Below are positions 50,867-60,641 of a stretch of DNA of 64,000 bases, piece after piece (the first letter of the stretch is position 1; the number at the start of each line of letters is the position of its first letter). The stretch lies in the NCBI RefSeq assembly GCF_017377735.1, contig NZ_JAFVMH010000001.1, positions 248,001 through 312,000 on the forward strand. Reading direction: 5' to 3'. The notes below the pieces were generated by a model. The model was not told the DNA's origin. It searched no databases and saw only the letters and a list, made by a program, of their open reading frames with translations. A program made the translations under genes and the position numbers. The stretch is from Acetobacter garciniae (GTDB lineage: Bacteria; Pseudomonadota; Alphaproteobacteria; Acetobacterales; Acetobacteraceae).

Positions 50867-51823
50867 ATGCGTCAGTTCCTTGATTTTGAAAAGCCCGTCG
50901 CCGAACTTGAGAACAAGATCGACGAACTCCGGCAGATGACCGACCCCGAAGGGGTCAATATCGAAGAAGAAACAGCCCGCCTTTCCGACAAGGCGGAAAA
51001 GCATCTGCGTACCATCTATGCCAAGCTTACGCCGTGGCAGAAGGTGCAGGTGGCCCGCCACGCGCAACGCCCGCACACGCAGGATTACATCGATGCGCTG
51101 GTAAGCGACTTCACGCCCCTGGCGGGGGACCGGCTGTTTGGTGACGACAAGGCCATTATCGGCGGCATGGGTCGGTTCGACGGCATGCCGGTAATGGTGA
51201 TCGGCACCGAACGCGGTTCGGACCTGGAAACCAGGCTGCGCCATAATTTCGGCATGGCCCGGCCCGAAGGGTACCGCAAGGCCCAACGCCTGATGGCGCT
51301 GGCCGGGCGGTTCGGCCTGCCGATTCTGACCTTTATCGACACAGCCGGTGCATGGCCGGGAATCGATGCCGAACAGCGCGGCCAGGCAGAGGCCATTGCC
51401 CGCTCCATCGCCGCATGTTTCGATGCCCCCGTGCCGCTGGTGGCGACCGTGATCGGTGAAGGCGGGTCGGGCGGTGCGGTGGCCCTGGGTGCGGGGGACA
51501 GGGTGTTCATGCTCGAACACGCCATCTATTCCGTGATCTCGCCCGAAGCCTGTGCCTCCATCCTGTGGCGCGACCCCAAGCAGGCCAGCACGGCGGCGGA
51601 AACGCTGCGCCTGACTGCACAGGACCTTCAGCGGCTGGGGCTGATTGATCAGATCATTCCCGAACCCGTTGGCGGTGCCCAGCGCGACCCCCAGGTGACC
51701 ATGGCTGCCGTGGGCCAGGCGGTGGCGGGTGCGCTCAAGGAACTGGTGCCGCTTGCCCCCCAGCGCCTGAAGGAATTGCGGCGCGAAAAATTCCTGGCCA
51801 TGGGGCGCGAAGCCCTGCACTGA
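50867..51823 (+). CDS. accA: Acetyl-CoA carboxylase carboxyltransferase subunit alpha
   Basis: 318-residue subunit which, with AccD, transfers the carboxyl group to acetyl-CoA to make malonyl-CoA for fatty acid synthesis. Typical blocks are FLDFEKPVAELENKIDELR, RHNFGMARPEGYRKAQRLM, TFIDTAGAWPGIDAEQRGQ and VIGEGGSGGAVALG. It follows xerD by 84 bp and ends in an intrinsic terminator. Confidence 0.97.
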   Translation: MRQFLDFEKPVAELENKIDELRQMTDPEGVNIEEETARLSDKAEKHLRTIYAKLTPWQKVQVARHAQRPHTQDYIDALVSDFTPLAGDRLFGDDKAIIGGMGRFDGMPVMVIGTERGSDLETRLRHNFGMARPEGYRKAQRLMALAGRFGLPILTFIDTAGAWPGIDAEQRGQAEAIARSIAACFDAPVPLVATVIGEGGSGGAVALGAGDRVFMLEHAIYSVISPEACASILWRDPKQASTAAETLRLTAQDLQRLGLIDQIIPEPVGGAQRDPQVTMAAVGQAVAGALKELVPLAPQRLKELRREKFLAMGREALH

Positions 51824-51850
51824 ACGGCCTTGCGATCGCGTTCATGATCG

Positions 51851-51886
51851 ACCCCGCCTGGTGCTGACCGGGCGGGGTTTTTTTTA
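51851..51886 (+). terminator. Intrinsic terminator after accA
   Basis: An 8-bp stem (ACCCCGCC 51851-51858 with GGCGGGGT 51871-51878) with a 12-base loop is followed by eight or nine T's. Confidence 0.92.
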
Positions 51887-51943
51887 TAAGCGGTAATCGA
51901 TAAAACCGGCGGGGCGGGGCCGCTGGGGCCCTGCGCATTTTTT

Positions 51944-52699
51944 TCAGGGCGGCGGCTCTCCCTGCTGGGGGGTGCCGCCCTTTTTTTCGATCAGGTCGTG
52001 GATATGGGCCGCCGCCTGGGTCACGGCGTCCCTGTCCTGTCCCTTGGCCACCAGGGCCACGCCGTACCGTCCATCGCCCCGGTGGAACGGGTAGGAGCCG
52101 ATATCCAGGTCCGGGTATTGGGCCTGGATGGCCTCCAGCCCTTCGGCCAGGGCCCCTTCATACAGCGAGGTTACATGCCAGGTGAGGGAGAACACCGGCT
52201 CACCCGGGCGCAGGGTGGGGGCCAGTTCCTCGAACATGGCGCGCATGATGCGGGGCACGCCCGCCAGCACATGCACATTGCCGATGGTAAATCCCGGTGC
52301 AAGGGAGACCGGGTTGCGGATGGGGGTCGCGCCGCGGGGCAGCTTGGCCATGCGCTGGCGGGCGGCGTTGAACTCGGTCTTGCGGAAATAGTCTTCCAGC
52401 AGCGCGAAGGTGGGGGGGTGGATTTCCCACGGCACGCCAAAGGCTTCGGCCACGCAGGGGGCGGTGATGTCGTCATGCGTGGGGCCGATCCCCCCGGTCG
52501 TGAACACCTCGTCATAGGCGGCGCGGATTTCGGTGACCGTTTTGATGATGGTCTCCCGCACGTCGGGAATGACCCTTACCTCGCGCAGGGGAATGCCCAG
52601 TTCCCCCAGGTTCTTGGCCAGGAACTGGATATTTTCATCGCGCGTGCGGCCGGACAGGATTTCATTGCCTATCAGGATAAGGGCGGAGGTGCGGCGCAT
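51944..52699 (-). CDS. CinA-like molybdopterin-binding domain protein
   Basis: 251 residues made of one MoCF-biosynthesis (MoaB/MogA-like) domain, as in the N-terminal half of CinA. It shows ALILIGNEILSGRTRDENIQ and EVFTTGGIGPTHDDIT. A CinA-type middle region follows (RNPVSLAPGFTIGNVHVLAG). The C-terminal nicotinamide-nucleotide amidase domain of full CinA is absent, so this is the stand-alone form common in alphaproteobacteria. Its substrate is unknown; despite the name, a role in competence is not established. The open frame extends 153 codons upstream of ATG 52699 without support. Confidence 0.9.
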   Translation of the reverse strand: MRRTSALILIGNEILSGRTRDENIQFLAKNLGELGIPLREVRVIPDVRETIIKTVTEIRAAYDEVFTTGGIGPTHDDITAPCVAEAFGVPWEIHPPTFALLEDYFRKTEFNAARQRMAKLPRGATPIRNPVSLAPGFTIGNVHVLAGVPRIMRAMFEELAPTLRPGEPVFSLTWHVTSLYEGALAEGLEAIQAQYPDLDIGSYPFHRGDGRYGVALVAKGQDRDAVTQAAAHIHDLIEKKGGTPQQGEPPP

Positions 52700-52881
52700 G
52701 ATCGGGGAAAATCCTTTCCTGGACGCTGGGGGAGTGAGAGACAAGGCAGAGCCGGGCATAATTTCGCCCAGAGGATGAAACGGCAGGCGGGCGCGGTCAA
52801 TGGTGGTAAAAAATGGGAGCCATCCGCCCGTGATCGCGTTTTTGGATTGACCCGGGGCAGAGCAGTTCATAGCTTCCGCCC

Positions 52882-54507
52882 ATGTCTGAAAGCCAAACAG
52901 CTCCCGTGTCCGACCTTCCACGCGCCTGGCCTTTCGAGGAAGCGCGCAAACTGGCTGACCATGTCGCGCAGCGCGACACGGCAAGTGCCGGGGGCGATGC
53001 CCGCCCCGCATTGCTCGAAACCGGTTACGGCCCGTCGGGCCTGCCCCATATCGGCACGTTTGGCGAGGTCGCCCGCACGTCCTGGGTGCGGCAGGCCTAT
53101 ACGGCGCTGACAGGCCGGCCTTCGCGCCTGCTGGCTTTTTCCGATGACATGGACGCATTGCGCAAGGTGCCCGACAACGTGCCCCAGCGCGAGATGCTGG
53201 AAAAATTCATAGGCCAGCCCCTGTCCCGCGTGCCCGACCCGTTCGGCACGCACGACTCGTTCGCGGCCCATAACAACGCCCGGCTGCGCGCCTTTCTGGA
53301 CGGCTTCGGCTTCGAATACGAATTCGCCTCCTCCACCGATTATTACACATCCGGCCGGTTCGACGCGGCACTCAAGCGCGTGCTGGAAGTGCATGACGAG
53401 ATTCTGGCCGTCATCCTGCCCACATTGGGGCCGGACCGCCGGGCCACCTATTCGCCCGTCCTGCCGCTGCATCCGCGCACGGGTGAGGTCATGCAGGTGA
53501 AGATGGACGCCATCGACCCGGTGGCGGGAACAGTGCGCTGGACCGATCCCGCCAGTGGTGAGGTGTTCGAAACACCCGTGACCGGCGGCCATGCCAAGAT
53601 GCAGTGGAAGGCCGACTGGGCCATGCGCTGGTACGCGCTGGGCGTGGATTATGAAATGTCGGGCAAGGATCTGATCGACAGCGTGCGCCTGTCGGGCCGG
53701 ATCTGCAAGATTCTGGGTGGCACCGCACCTGCGGGCCTGACGTACGAACTGTTCCTGGACGACAAGGGCCAGAAGATTTCCAAGTCCAAGGGCAACGGCC
53801 TGTCGGTGGAGGAATGGCTGCGCTACGCCCCGCCCGAAAGCCTGGGCCAGTTCATGTTCAACCAGCCCCAGCGCGCCAAGCGGCTGTATTTCGACGTTAT
53901 TCCCAAAACGGCCGATGACTATCTGGCCCATGCCGAGAAAGCCTGCACCCAGCAGGCGCAAAACCCTACGGGGGCCGAACTGCGCGCCAACCCGGCCTGG
54001 TTCATCCTTAAAGGGCAGGTGGGGCCCCAGGCATGCAGCCCGGTGCCGTTCGGCATGCTGCTGAACCTGGCCAGTGTCGCCAATGCGGACACGCCCGAGG
54101 TGCTGTGGGGCTTCATTCGCCGGTACGATGCTGCGGTCTCGCCCGAGACACACCCCATGCTGGCCTGCCTGGTCAAACACGCGGTGGCCTATTACGCGGA
54201 TTTCGTGCGCCCGGCCAAGACCTTCCGCGCGCCCACGGACATGGAACGTGCGGCCCTGGCAGACCTGGCGGAATGCCTGCGCGGTTACGAGGGAGATGCG
54301 CCCGATGCCGCCGCCTTGCAGAACCTTGTATTCGAGGTGGGCAAGCGGCACGGTTTCGAGCCCCTGCGGGCCTGGTTCGGCTGTCTTTACGAAGTGTTGC
54401 TGGGGCAGAAGGAAGGCCCGCGTTTTGGCGGCTTCGTGGCCCTGTACGGCGTGGGTGAGACAATCGCCCTGATCGATGCCGCGTTGCTGCGCGACAGGCA
54501 GGACTAA
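52882..54507 (+). CDS. lysK: Lysyl-tRNA synthetase, class I
   Basis: 541-residue class I (archaeal-type) LysRS, the form typical of alphaproteobacteria. The HIGH-like motif is YGPSGLPHIGTFGE and the KMSKS-like motif is KGQKISKSKGNGLSVEE. It charges tRNA-Lys for protein synthesis, and Lys-tRNA is also the donor for lysyl-phosphatidylglycerol, which the next gene's family makes. Its stop is 19 bp before the MprF-like start. Confidence 0.97.
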   Translation: MSESQTAPVSDLPRAWPFEEARKLADHVAQRDTASAGGDARPALLETGYGPSGLPHIGTFGEVARTSWVRQAYTALTGRPSRLLAFSDDMDALRKVPDNVPQREMLEKFIGQPLSRVPDPFGTHDSFAAHNNARLRAFLDGFGFEYEFASSTDYYTSGRFDAALKRVLEVHDEILAVILPTLGPDRRATYSPVLPLHPRTGEVMQVKMDAIDPVAGTVRWTDPASGEVFETPVTGGHAKMQWKADWAMRWYALGVDYEMSGKDLIDSVRLSGRICKILGGTAPAGLTYELFLDDKGQKISKSKGNGLSVEEWLRYAPPESLGQFMFNQPQRAKRLYFDVIPKTADDYLAHAEKACTQQAQNPTGAELRANPAWFILKGQVGPQACSPVPFGMLLNLASVANADTPEVLWGFIRRYDAAVSPETHPMLACLVKHAVAYYADFVRPAKTFRAPTDMERAALADLAECLRGYEGDAPDAAALQNLVFEVGKRHGFEPLRAWFGCLYEVLLGQKEGPRFGGFVALYGVGETIALIDAALLRDRQD

Positions 54508-54526
54508 GGGCGGGGTTTTCGCCACC

Positions 54527-56602
54527 ATGGCCCAGCCCCAAACGCCGTCGGACCCCACACCCGATCTGCATGGCGGGGAAACCGGGTGGAAAAAATGGCG
54601 CAAGCACCTGCCGCATGTGCTGGGGCTGGTGCTGATGGTGGCGGCGATCGGCGTGGTGCAGCACGAGGTGCGGCACCTGCGCCTGTCCGATATCCGCCAG
54701 GCCACGGCGGCCATACCCGCACCGCGCATCATGCTGGCGGTGGGCTGCACGCTGCTGTCCTATTTCGTGCTGTCCTTTTACGACCGGCTGGCCGTCATCC
54801 AGGTCGGCTATCGCAACGTGCCGTTCCGCCGGGCGGCATTTGCGGCGTTCTGTTCCTATGTCCTGTCCCATAATCTGGGGTTTTCGGCCATTTCGGGGGC
54901 CGCTGTGCGGTATCGGCTCTACCGGAACTGGGGGGTGGATTCCTTTGCCATAACCCAGATCATCGCCTTTTGTTCGGCCACCTACCTGCTGGGTGCGGCC
55001 GTGCTGATCGGCGGCGTGCTGATCTGGGAACCTGCGGTGCTGCCTGGGGTGGGTGCGCATGTGCCCGCAGCCGTGCTGGCGGTGATCGGCGCGCTGCTGT
55101 GGCTGGCGGTGGCCGCCTATATCGGGGTTGCGTTCAGGGTGCGGGAAGTGCGCTGGCGTACATGGGTGGTGGCGCTGCCATCCCCCGCCATGGCGGTCAT
55201 GCAGACGGTCGTGGCCACGGCGGAGGTCGCGGCCACCGCCAGCATCGCCTTCGTGCTGCTGCCTGAAAATTCGGGCGTGGATTTCGGGTCGTTCCTAGCC
55301 ATCTATATCGCGTCCTACACGGCGGGGCTGGTGGCCAGCGTGCCCGGCGGGCTGGGCGTGTTCGATGGCGCCATGCTGCTGGCCCTGGCCCCTTACATGA
55401 AGGCGCCGGCCATCCTGGGCATGGTGCTGACCTTCCGCCTGCTTTACTACATTATTCCGCTGTTCCTGGCGGGGCTGATGTTCGCGGGGCACGAACTGTT
55501 CCTGCGTGGCGATGCAGCGCTGGCGAAAAAGAAGGCGGCTGGCCTGTCCGGCCCCGCTTCCACGGTCCAGCGCAGGCCCAGCCAGGTCGTGCGCGAAAGC
55601 GAAGCGGCGTTTTCGGTCGCCGTGGCCACGGGCACGGTCTCGCTGTGCGGCTTGCTGCTGGTCTGCCTCGTGCTCATGGACCCGGTGCCCAAATTCGCCA
55701 TCCTGCCCGACAGCCTGGCCTGGTTCGCCCAGGTCAGCGGCAACTACCTGCTCTCTCTCATGGGGGTGGCGCTGATCGGCATGGCGATCGGCCTGTCGCA
55801 GCGGGTGACATTGGCATGGCGCGGAGCCCTGGTGCTGCTGCTGGTGGCAACGGTGCTGACCTTCCTGCGCGGCAATACGGTGTTCGTGCCGATCATGCTC
55901 GGGCTTTCCACCCTGTTCATCGCGCCCTATCGCACCAGCTACTATCGCCATGCGCGATTGCTGAGCGAACCTCTGGCGGCATCCACATTGCTCAGCCTGC
56001 TGCTGCTGTTCGGCTGTGTCGTCACGCTGGCCACGCGCAACGGCGTGGGGGGAAGCTGGTGGCAACTGGTGCTGGCCGCGCAGCAGCACGGGGCGGCGCG
56101 CTGGACGGTGGCCCTGTCGGTGCTGCTGGCGCTGGTGGTGGTGGTGCGGCTGATGTGGCCGGGCAGGATCGCGGTCCGCCTCTGGACCGATGAAGCATAT
56201 GAACAGTACCGTGCGCTGGCCCATGCCATGCCGGATGTGCTGGCCCTGCAACCCGAAGGGTTTGTCATGGGCGAGGCGGGGGAGGCGATGATCCCCTTTT
56301 TCGTGCGCGACGGCTTTCTGATCGGGCTGGGCGACCCCGCGGGGGGGGAAGATGACAGCATCTCCGCCATCTGGCGCCTGCGCGATCTGGCCTTGCAGGA
56401 GGGGCTGAAGATCGGCTTCTGGCGCGTGGGCGAGACATTTTTGCGCATTTACGATGACATTGGGTTGAGTGTATGGCCGCTGGAGGATGGAAGCGGGCAG
56501 AATTTCTGCTATCCCTCAAGCGATATTGCGCTGGCATCGCGCCTGGCGAAACTTTATGAGCAGCGGCCGGGGCCGGCAGGCGTGCCACCCGCCCACCTGT
56601 AA
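54527..56602 (+). CDS. mprF: MprF-like flippase with incomplete lysyl-PG synthase domain
   Basis: 691 residues. The N-terminal part is a full MprF-type membrane module with about 13 TM helices, including SHNLGFSAISGAAVRYRLY and ASVPGGLGVFDGAMLLALAP-like segments of the flippase. From about residue 545 the cytosolic DUF2156 synthase begins (FVRDGFLIGLGDPAGGEDD, RIYDDIGLSVWPL). It stops after ~147 residues, where complete enzymes continue for another ~170. The second GNAT lobe, which holds most of the active site, is missing. Lipid flipping may remain while aminoacylation is doubtful. No leftover coding follows the stop before marC. Confidence 0.85.
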   Translation: MAQPQTPSDPTPDLHGGETGWKKWRKHLPHVLGLVLMVAAIGVVQHEVRHLRLSDIRQATAAIPAPRIMLAVGCTLLSYFVLSFYDRLAVIQVGYRNVPFRRAAFAAFCSYVLSHNLGFSAISGAAVRYRLYRNWGVDSFAITQIIAFCSATYLLGAAVLIGGVLIWEPAVLPGVGAHVPAAVLAVIGALLWLAVAAYIGVAFRVREVRWRTWVVALPSPAMAVMQTVVATAEVAATASIAFVLLPENSGVDFGSFLAIYIASYTAGLVASVPGGLGVFDGAMLLALAPYMKAPAILGMVLTFRLLYYIIPLFLAGLMFAGHELFLRGDAALAKKKAAGLSGPASTVQRRPSQVVRESEAAFSVAVATGTVSLCGLLLVCLVLMDPVPKFAILPDSLAWFAQVSGNYLLSLMGVALIGMAIGLSQRVTLAWRGALVLLLVATVLTFLRGNTVFVPIMLGLSTLFIAPYRTSYYRHARLLSEPLAASTLLSLLLLFGCVVTLATRNGVGGSWWQLVLAAQQHGAARWTVALSVLLALVVVVRLMWPGRIAVRLWTDEAYEQYRALAHAMPDVLALQPEGFVMGEAGEAMIPFFVRDGFLIGLGDPAGGEDDSISAIWRLRDLALQEGLKIGFWRVGETFLRIYDDIGLSVWPLEDGSGQNFCYPSSDIALASRLAKLYEQRPGPAGVPPAHL

Positions 56603-56656
56603 TCAGGCGGCGGTCGGGTAAGGCCCGCTTTCAGGAATAGGGTTCGTGGCAGGTCC

Positions 56657-57397
56657 ATGACGATGCATTTTCTCGATTTTTCCCTGAACGGCCTTGCGTT
56701 CCGCTCGGCGGCATCGTCTTTCCTGCTTGCCTTTCCCGCCCTGTTTTCCATCGTCAATCCGCTTGGCGCATCGCTGATCTTCGCCCAGGCCACGGCCGGC
56801 CGATCCCCGCGTGAAATTTTGGCGCTGGCACGGCTGGTGTCGTTCTATTCCTTCGTGCTGGTCATGGCCTCGGTCTGGCTGGGCAGCATCGTGCTTGCGT
56901 TTTTCGGCATTACGGTCAACGCGCTGCGCGTGGCGGGCGGGCTGGTCGTGGCGGTGCGGGCCTGGGCCCTGCTGCACAGCCCCGAAAGTGTGGAGGCGCA
57001 GAAGGAAAAACAGGCCCTGCAAGGGGGGCGCACGGTCATGGCACCCAACTGGGCGGATTCGGCGTTCTTTCCATTGGCCATGCCGTTTACCGTGGGGCCG
57101 GGCACCATAGCCGTGGCCATTGCCCTGGGGTCGGGCTGCCCGGCGGAAGACCCGTTCCTCGCATACGGCCTGGGGGTAAGCCTTGCTGCCATTGCCGTGG
57201 TGCTGATTGTCTGGGCTGCCTATTCCAGTTCCGAAAAACTGGTGTCCATGCTGGGGATCACCGGCACACGCATTGTCAGCCGGCTGGCGGCACTGGTGCT
57301 GCTGTGCATCGGCGTGCAGATCATGGCCGGCGGCGTGCAGGGCTTCGTGACCGATATCTGGTTGCATTTGTCCAAGGCGGGGACGGCGCGGAGCTAG
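56657..57397 (+). CDS. MarC-family inner-membrane protein
   Basis: 246-residue protein with six predicted TM helices in the MarC (UPF0056) layout. FSIVNPLGASLIFAQATAG lies near the N-terminus and PFTVGPGTIAVAIALGSG in the middle. The function is unknown; older claims of multidrug resistance were not upheld. It follows the MprF-like gene by 54 bp on the same strand. Confidence 0.9.
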   Translation: MTMHFLDFSLNGLAFRSAASSFLLAFPALFSIVNPLGASLIFAQATAGRSPREILALARLVSFYSFVLVMASVWLGSIVLAFFGITVNALRVAGGLVVAVRAWALLHSPESVEAQKEKQALQGGRTVMAPNWADSAFFPLAMPFTVGPGTIAVAIALGSGCPAEDPFLAYGLGVSLAAIAVVLIVWAAYSSSEKLVSMLGITGTRIVSRLAALVLLCIGVQIMAGGVQGFVTDIWLHLSKAGTARS

Positions 57398-57483
57398 AAC
57401 AGCCCGGCCCGGGCGCGCGGTTTTATTCGCCCCGATGTCAGCCGTCCGCGTTAGGCAGGTACGCCGCACAATCCGGATACGCG

Positions 57484-58305
57484 CTATTCCGGCACAAGGG
57501 TCTCGACCAGATAGTCCTGCGCGCCCAGCACGGTTTGCAGCCTTGCCAGTATGGCCCGGGCCTGTTCGGCAAAACCGAAAGGCGGGTTGATGACCAGCAG
57601 CCCCGCGCCATTCAGCCGGTCCGGGTCATGCGGGGGGCGCATGAGCAGTTCGGCCACGATAATATTGCGCTGCCCCGTCCCCACCACGGCTGCATGAAAG
57701 GCGCGCACGGGGGTTCTGTGCTTGATGGGGTACCACATGGCCACGACCGCATTGGCAAAACGGGCCTGAATGGTCTGTAGCCCCTGGGCAAGGCGGGTGA
57801 ATTCGTCGGGTTCCTCAAAGGGCGGGTCCAGCAGGATCAGCCCGCGCCGGGCGACCTTGGGGGGCAGCAGGGCGCGTAGCGCCTCATACGCGTCGCGCTC
57901 ATGCACCGACACGTTGGGTGTCTGGGCAAACAGGCGGTACAGGGCGCGTTTGTCCTCGGGGTGTTTTTCGCAGCAGATCAACTGGTCCTGCGGGCGCAGC
58001 ATGAACGACGCCAGAAGGGGCGAGCCCGGGTAGAAACGTGGCCCGCCCGCCTTTTTCACCAGCGCCAGCCACGGGGCCAGCGGGCTGGAAGGCCCTTCTT
58101 CGCCCAGCCTGCCGATTCCATCGTGCCATTCGCCCGTTTTTTCGGCTTCCTCGCGGTCAAGGTCGTAACGGCCGATCCCCGCATGCGTGTCCAGCACCAT
58201 GAAGGGGGAGGGCTTGCGCCCGAAGGACTGCAACAGGCTGACAAGCAGGGCATGCTTCATGCAGTCGGCAAAATTCCCGGCGTGGTAGATATGTCTGTAA
58301 TTCAT
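57484..58305 (-). CDS. rlmJ: 23S rRNA adenine-2030 N6-methyltransferase
   Basis: 273-residue SAM-dependent methyltransferase. The N-terminus MNYRHIYHAGNFADCMKHAL is diagnostic for RlmJ. The catalytic motif is DPPFE in GLILLDPPFEEPDEF, and the SAM site includes LDTHAGIGRYDL. Its ATG overlaps the tsaD stop (58302-58305), so the two are translationally coupled. It converges with marC. Confidence 0.95.
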   Translation of the reverse strand: MNYRHIYHAGNFADCMKHALLVSLLQSFGRKPSPFMVLDTHAGIGRYDLDREEAEKTGEWHDGIGRLGEEGPSSPLAPWLALVKKAGGPRFYPGSPLLASFMLRPQDQLICCEKHPEDKRALYRLFAQTPNVSVHERDAYEALRALLPPKVARRGLILLDPPFEEPDEFTRLAQGLQTIQARFANAVVAMWYPIKHRTPVRAFHAAVVGTGQRNIIVAELLMRPPHDPDRLNGAGLLVINPPFGFAEQARAILARLQTVLGAQDYLVETLVPE

Positions 58306-59408
58306 GGGGTGGGGGCTACTGTTTCAAATCGGGTGGCCATGTCTTCAAGCGGCCAGCGGGGGCGGGGGCGCATGGCGCGGTCATCGGGCACAGGCAGGTG
58401 GCGTCGTGCGGCCTCCCGCCAGGTTTCAAGTGCGGCCCAGCCGACCATGACGGCGTTGTCCGTGCACAGGCGCAGGGGTGGGGCTGCAAAACGCACGCCT
58501 GCGCGGGCGGCACAGTCTTCCAGCCTTGCGCGCAGCACCGTATTGGCGGCCACCCCCCCGGCCGCGACCAGCAGGCGGGCCTGGGGCATCATGTCCAGCG
58601 CGTGTTCGATCCGGTCCGCCACCACATCGGCCACCGCCTGCTGGAAGGATGCCGCAAGGTCGGCTGCAAAACGGCGGGGAAGGGCGTCCTGCCCGTAGGG
58701 GGCCAGTTTCTGGGCGATGGCGGTCTTGAGCCCCGAGAACGAGAAATCGCATCCCGGCCTGCGCCACAGCGGGCGGGGCAGGGGAATGGCGGTGGGGTCG
58801 CCCTCGCGCGCCAGCTTTTCCAGTGCGGGGCCGCCGGGCCAGCCCAGGCCGAGCATTTTGGCCACCTTGTCAAAGGCTTCCCCCGCCGCGTCGTCTATCG
58901 TGCCGCCCAGCTTGCGGTACTGGCCCACGCCTTCCACCGCCACGCACTGGCAATGCCCGCCCGAAACCAGCAGCAACAGATAGGGAAAGGGAGCCCCGCC
59001 TTCCACCAGGCCCGGCAGGCGGGCCGTCAGGGCATGGGCCTCCACATGGTTGACCGCGACAAAGGGCACGTCCAGCGCCAGTGCTAGCCCCTTGGCAAAG
59101 CCGCTGCCCACGATCAGCCCGCCGATCAGCCCCGGGCCCGTGCTGGCCGCGACAAGGCCGATATCGGCGGGGTGCAGCCCGGCCTCGTCCAACGTCGCGC
59201 GCACCACGCCGGGCAGGAGGGCAAGATGCGCGCGCGCGGCGATTTCAGGCACCACGCCGCCAAAATGGGCATGCCCGTCCTGGGACACCACATGCTGGGC
59301 CAGGCAGGCGCCGTCGGGGGCCAGAATGGCGCAGGCCGTCTCGTCGCAGGAGGATTCGATGGCCAGAACAGGGCCGGGTGGTGCAACAGTCATGTCCGAG
59401 TGGCTCAT
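58302..59408 (-). CDS. tsaD: tRNA threonylcarbamoyladenosine transferase TsaD
   Basis: 368-residue ASKHA-fold enzyme that transfers the threonylcarbamoyl group to A37 of ANN-decoding tRNAs with TsaB/TsaE. It begins VLAIESSCDETACAIL. The metal motif is HVEAHALTARL, and LLLVSGGHCQCVAVEGVGQY and the C-terminal CTDNAVMVGWAAL are typical. The start is uncertain among TTG 59423, ATG 59408 and ATG 59393. It is coupled to rlmJ and divergent from hemC. Confidence 0.95.
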   Translation of the reverse strand: MSHSDMTVAPPGPVLAIESSCDETACAILAPDGACLAQHVVSQDGHAHFGGVVPEIAARAHLALLPGVVRATLDEAGLHPADIGLVAASTGPGLIGGLIVGSGFAKGLALALDVPFVAVNHVEAHALTARLPGLVEGGAPFPYLLLLVSGGHCQCVAVEGVGQYRKLGGTIDDAAGEAFDKVAKMLGLGWPGGPALEKLAREGDPTAIPLPRPLWRRPGCDFSFSGLKTAIAQKLAPYGQDALPRRFAADLAASFQQAVADVVADRIEHALDMMPQARLLVAAGGVAANTVLRARLEDCAARAGVRFAAPPLRLCTDNAVMVGWAALETWREAARRHLPVPDDRAMRPRPRWPLEDMATRFETVAPTP

Positions 59409-59555
59409 GGACGCACCGGGCAAAAGCCTGTATCGTCAAGCCTGCAAAACAGGGGGAGAAGGTCGGAATGTCTTTCCGGTCGTGTAAGTTTGTCAGACCA
59501 GCCGGGCATGATCGCGTCTTGTCCTTTCGTGCTTGCCGGTAAATAGACACATCTT

Positions 59556-60638
59556 ATGGAGCAAGCCCACCCCTCTGCCATGCCCGTGTCTTCCGCCTTG
59601 CAGGAAATCGCGGCCGAAGCCCTTACCCGCCAGAAAAAGCCGGGGGGCCATTCCGGCCGTCATTCCCTGCCGTTACGCGTGGGCACGCGCGGTTCCCCCC
59701 TCGCACTGGTGCAGACCCGCGCGTTCCTGACCACGCTGACCCGGTTCTGCCCGGTCCTGCGCGATATGGGTGCGTTCCAGGAACACCAGATCAACACCAC
59801 CGGCGACCAGGTGCAGAATCGCCGTCTGGCGGAAATTGGCGGCAAGGGCCTGTTCGCCAAGGAAATTCATGAAGCGCTGGCCGATGGCCGCATCGATTTC
59901 GCGGTCCATAGCCTCAAGGATCTCGAAACCACGCTCCCGCCCGGCCTGGTGCTGGCCTGCACCCTCAAGCGCGAGGATGCGCGTGACGCGTTGATCCTGG
60001 GCCCGGGCCTGACCCCGACCGACCCGGACGATCCCTATTCCGCCCTGCCGCAGGGTGCGCTTGTGGGCTGTGCGTCGGTCCGGCGGCAGGCGCAGATGCT
60101 GCATGTGCGCCCGGACCTGCAATTCGGCCTTCTGCGCGGCAACGTGCAGACGCGACTCGACAAGCTGGCGGCCCGCCAGTGTGATGCCACCCTGCTGGCG
60201 CTGGCCGGGCTCAAGCGCCTGGGCATGGCCGAACGGGCCAGCGTGGTGCTTGCCCCCACCCTTATGGTGCCCGCCGCAGGCCAGGGTATTGTCGGCGTTA
60301 CGGTGCGTGAGGACGATATCGAACTGCGCGAACTGCTGGCCGCCATCGAGGATTACGAAGCCCGCGCCGTGGCCACGGCCGAGCGCGCCCTGCTGGCGGA
60401 ACTCGATGGCTCCTGCCGCACGCCCATCGGCGGTTACGCGCAGCTTATTCCCGTCGTGGCGGGGGATGCGCCTGAACTGCACCTGACAGGACTTGTCGCG
60501 CGTGAGGACGGGTCTTTCCTGCTCAAGCGCACCATCAGCGGCGCGCCGGAAGATGCGCAGCGGCTGGGGCGTGCACTGGGTGAAAGCCTGCGCAAGGACA
60601 GCCCGGCCGATATTTTCGAGGATTCCGGGCAAGCCTGA
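59556..60638 (+). CDS. hemC: Hydroxymethylbilane synthase (porphobilinogen deaminase)
   Basis: 360 residues, about 45 longer than usual because of a basic N-terminal extension; the core starts at LRVGTRGSPLALVQTRAF. The enzyme joins four porphobilinogens into hydroxymethylbilane for haem and corrin synthesis. KGLFAKEIHEALADGRIDFA and SLKDLETTLPPG hold active-site residues, and the dipyrromethane cofactor cysteine is in ELDGSCRTPIGGYA. The stop is three bases before hemD. Confidence 0.96.
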   Translation: MEQAHPSAMPVSSALQEIAAEALTRQKKPGGHSGRHSLPLRVGTRGSPLALVQTRAFLTTLTRFCPVLRDMGAFQEHQINTTGDQVQNRRLAEIGGKGLFAKEIHEALADGRIDFAVHSLKDLETTLPPGLVLACTLKREDARDALILGPGLTPTDPDDPYSALPQGALVGCASVRRQAQMLHVRPDLQFGLLRGNVQTRLDKLAARQCDATLLALAGLKRLGMAERASVVLAPTLMVPAAGQGIVGVTVREDDIELRELLAAIEDYEARAVATAERALLAELDGSCRTPIGGYAQLIPVVAGDAPELHLTGLVAREDGSFLLKRTISGAPEDAQRLGRALGESLRKDSPADIFEDSGQA

Positions 60639-60641
60639 CGC

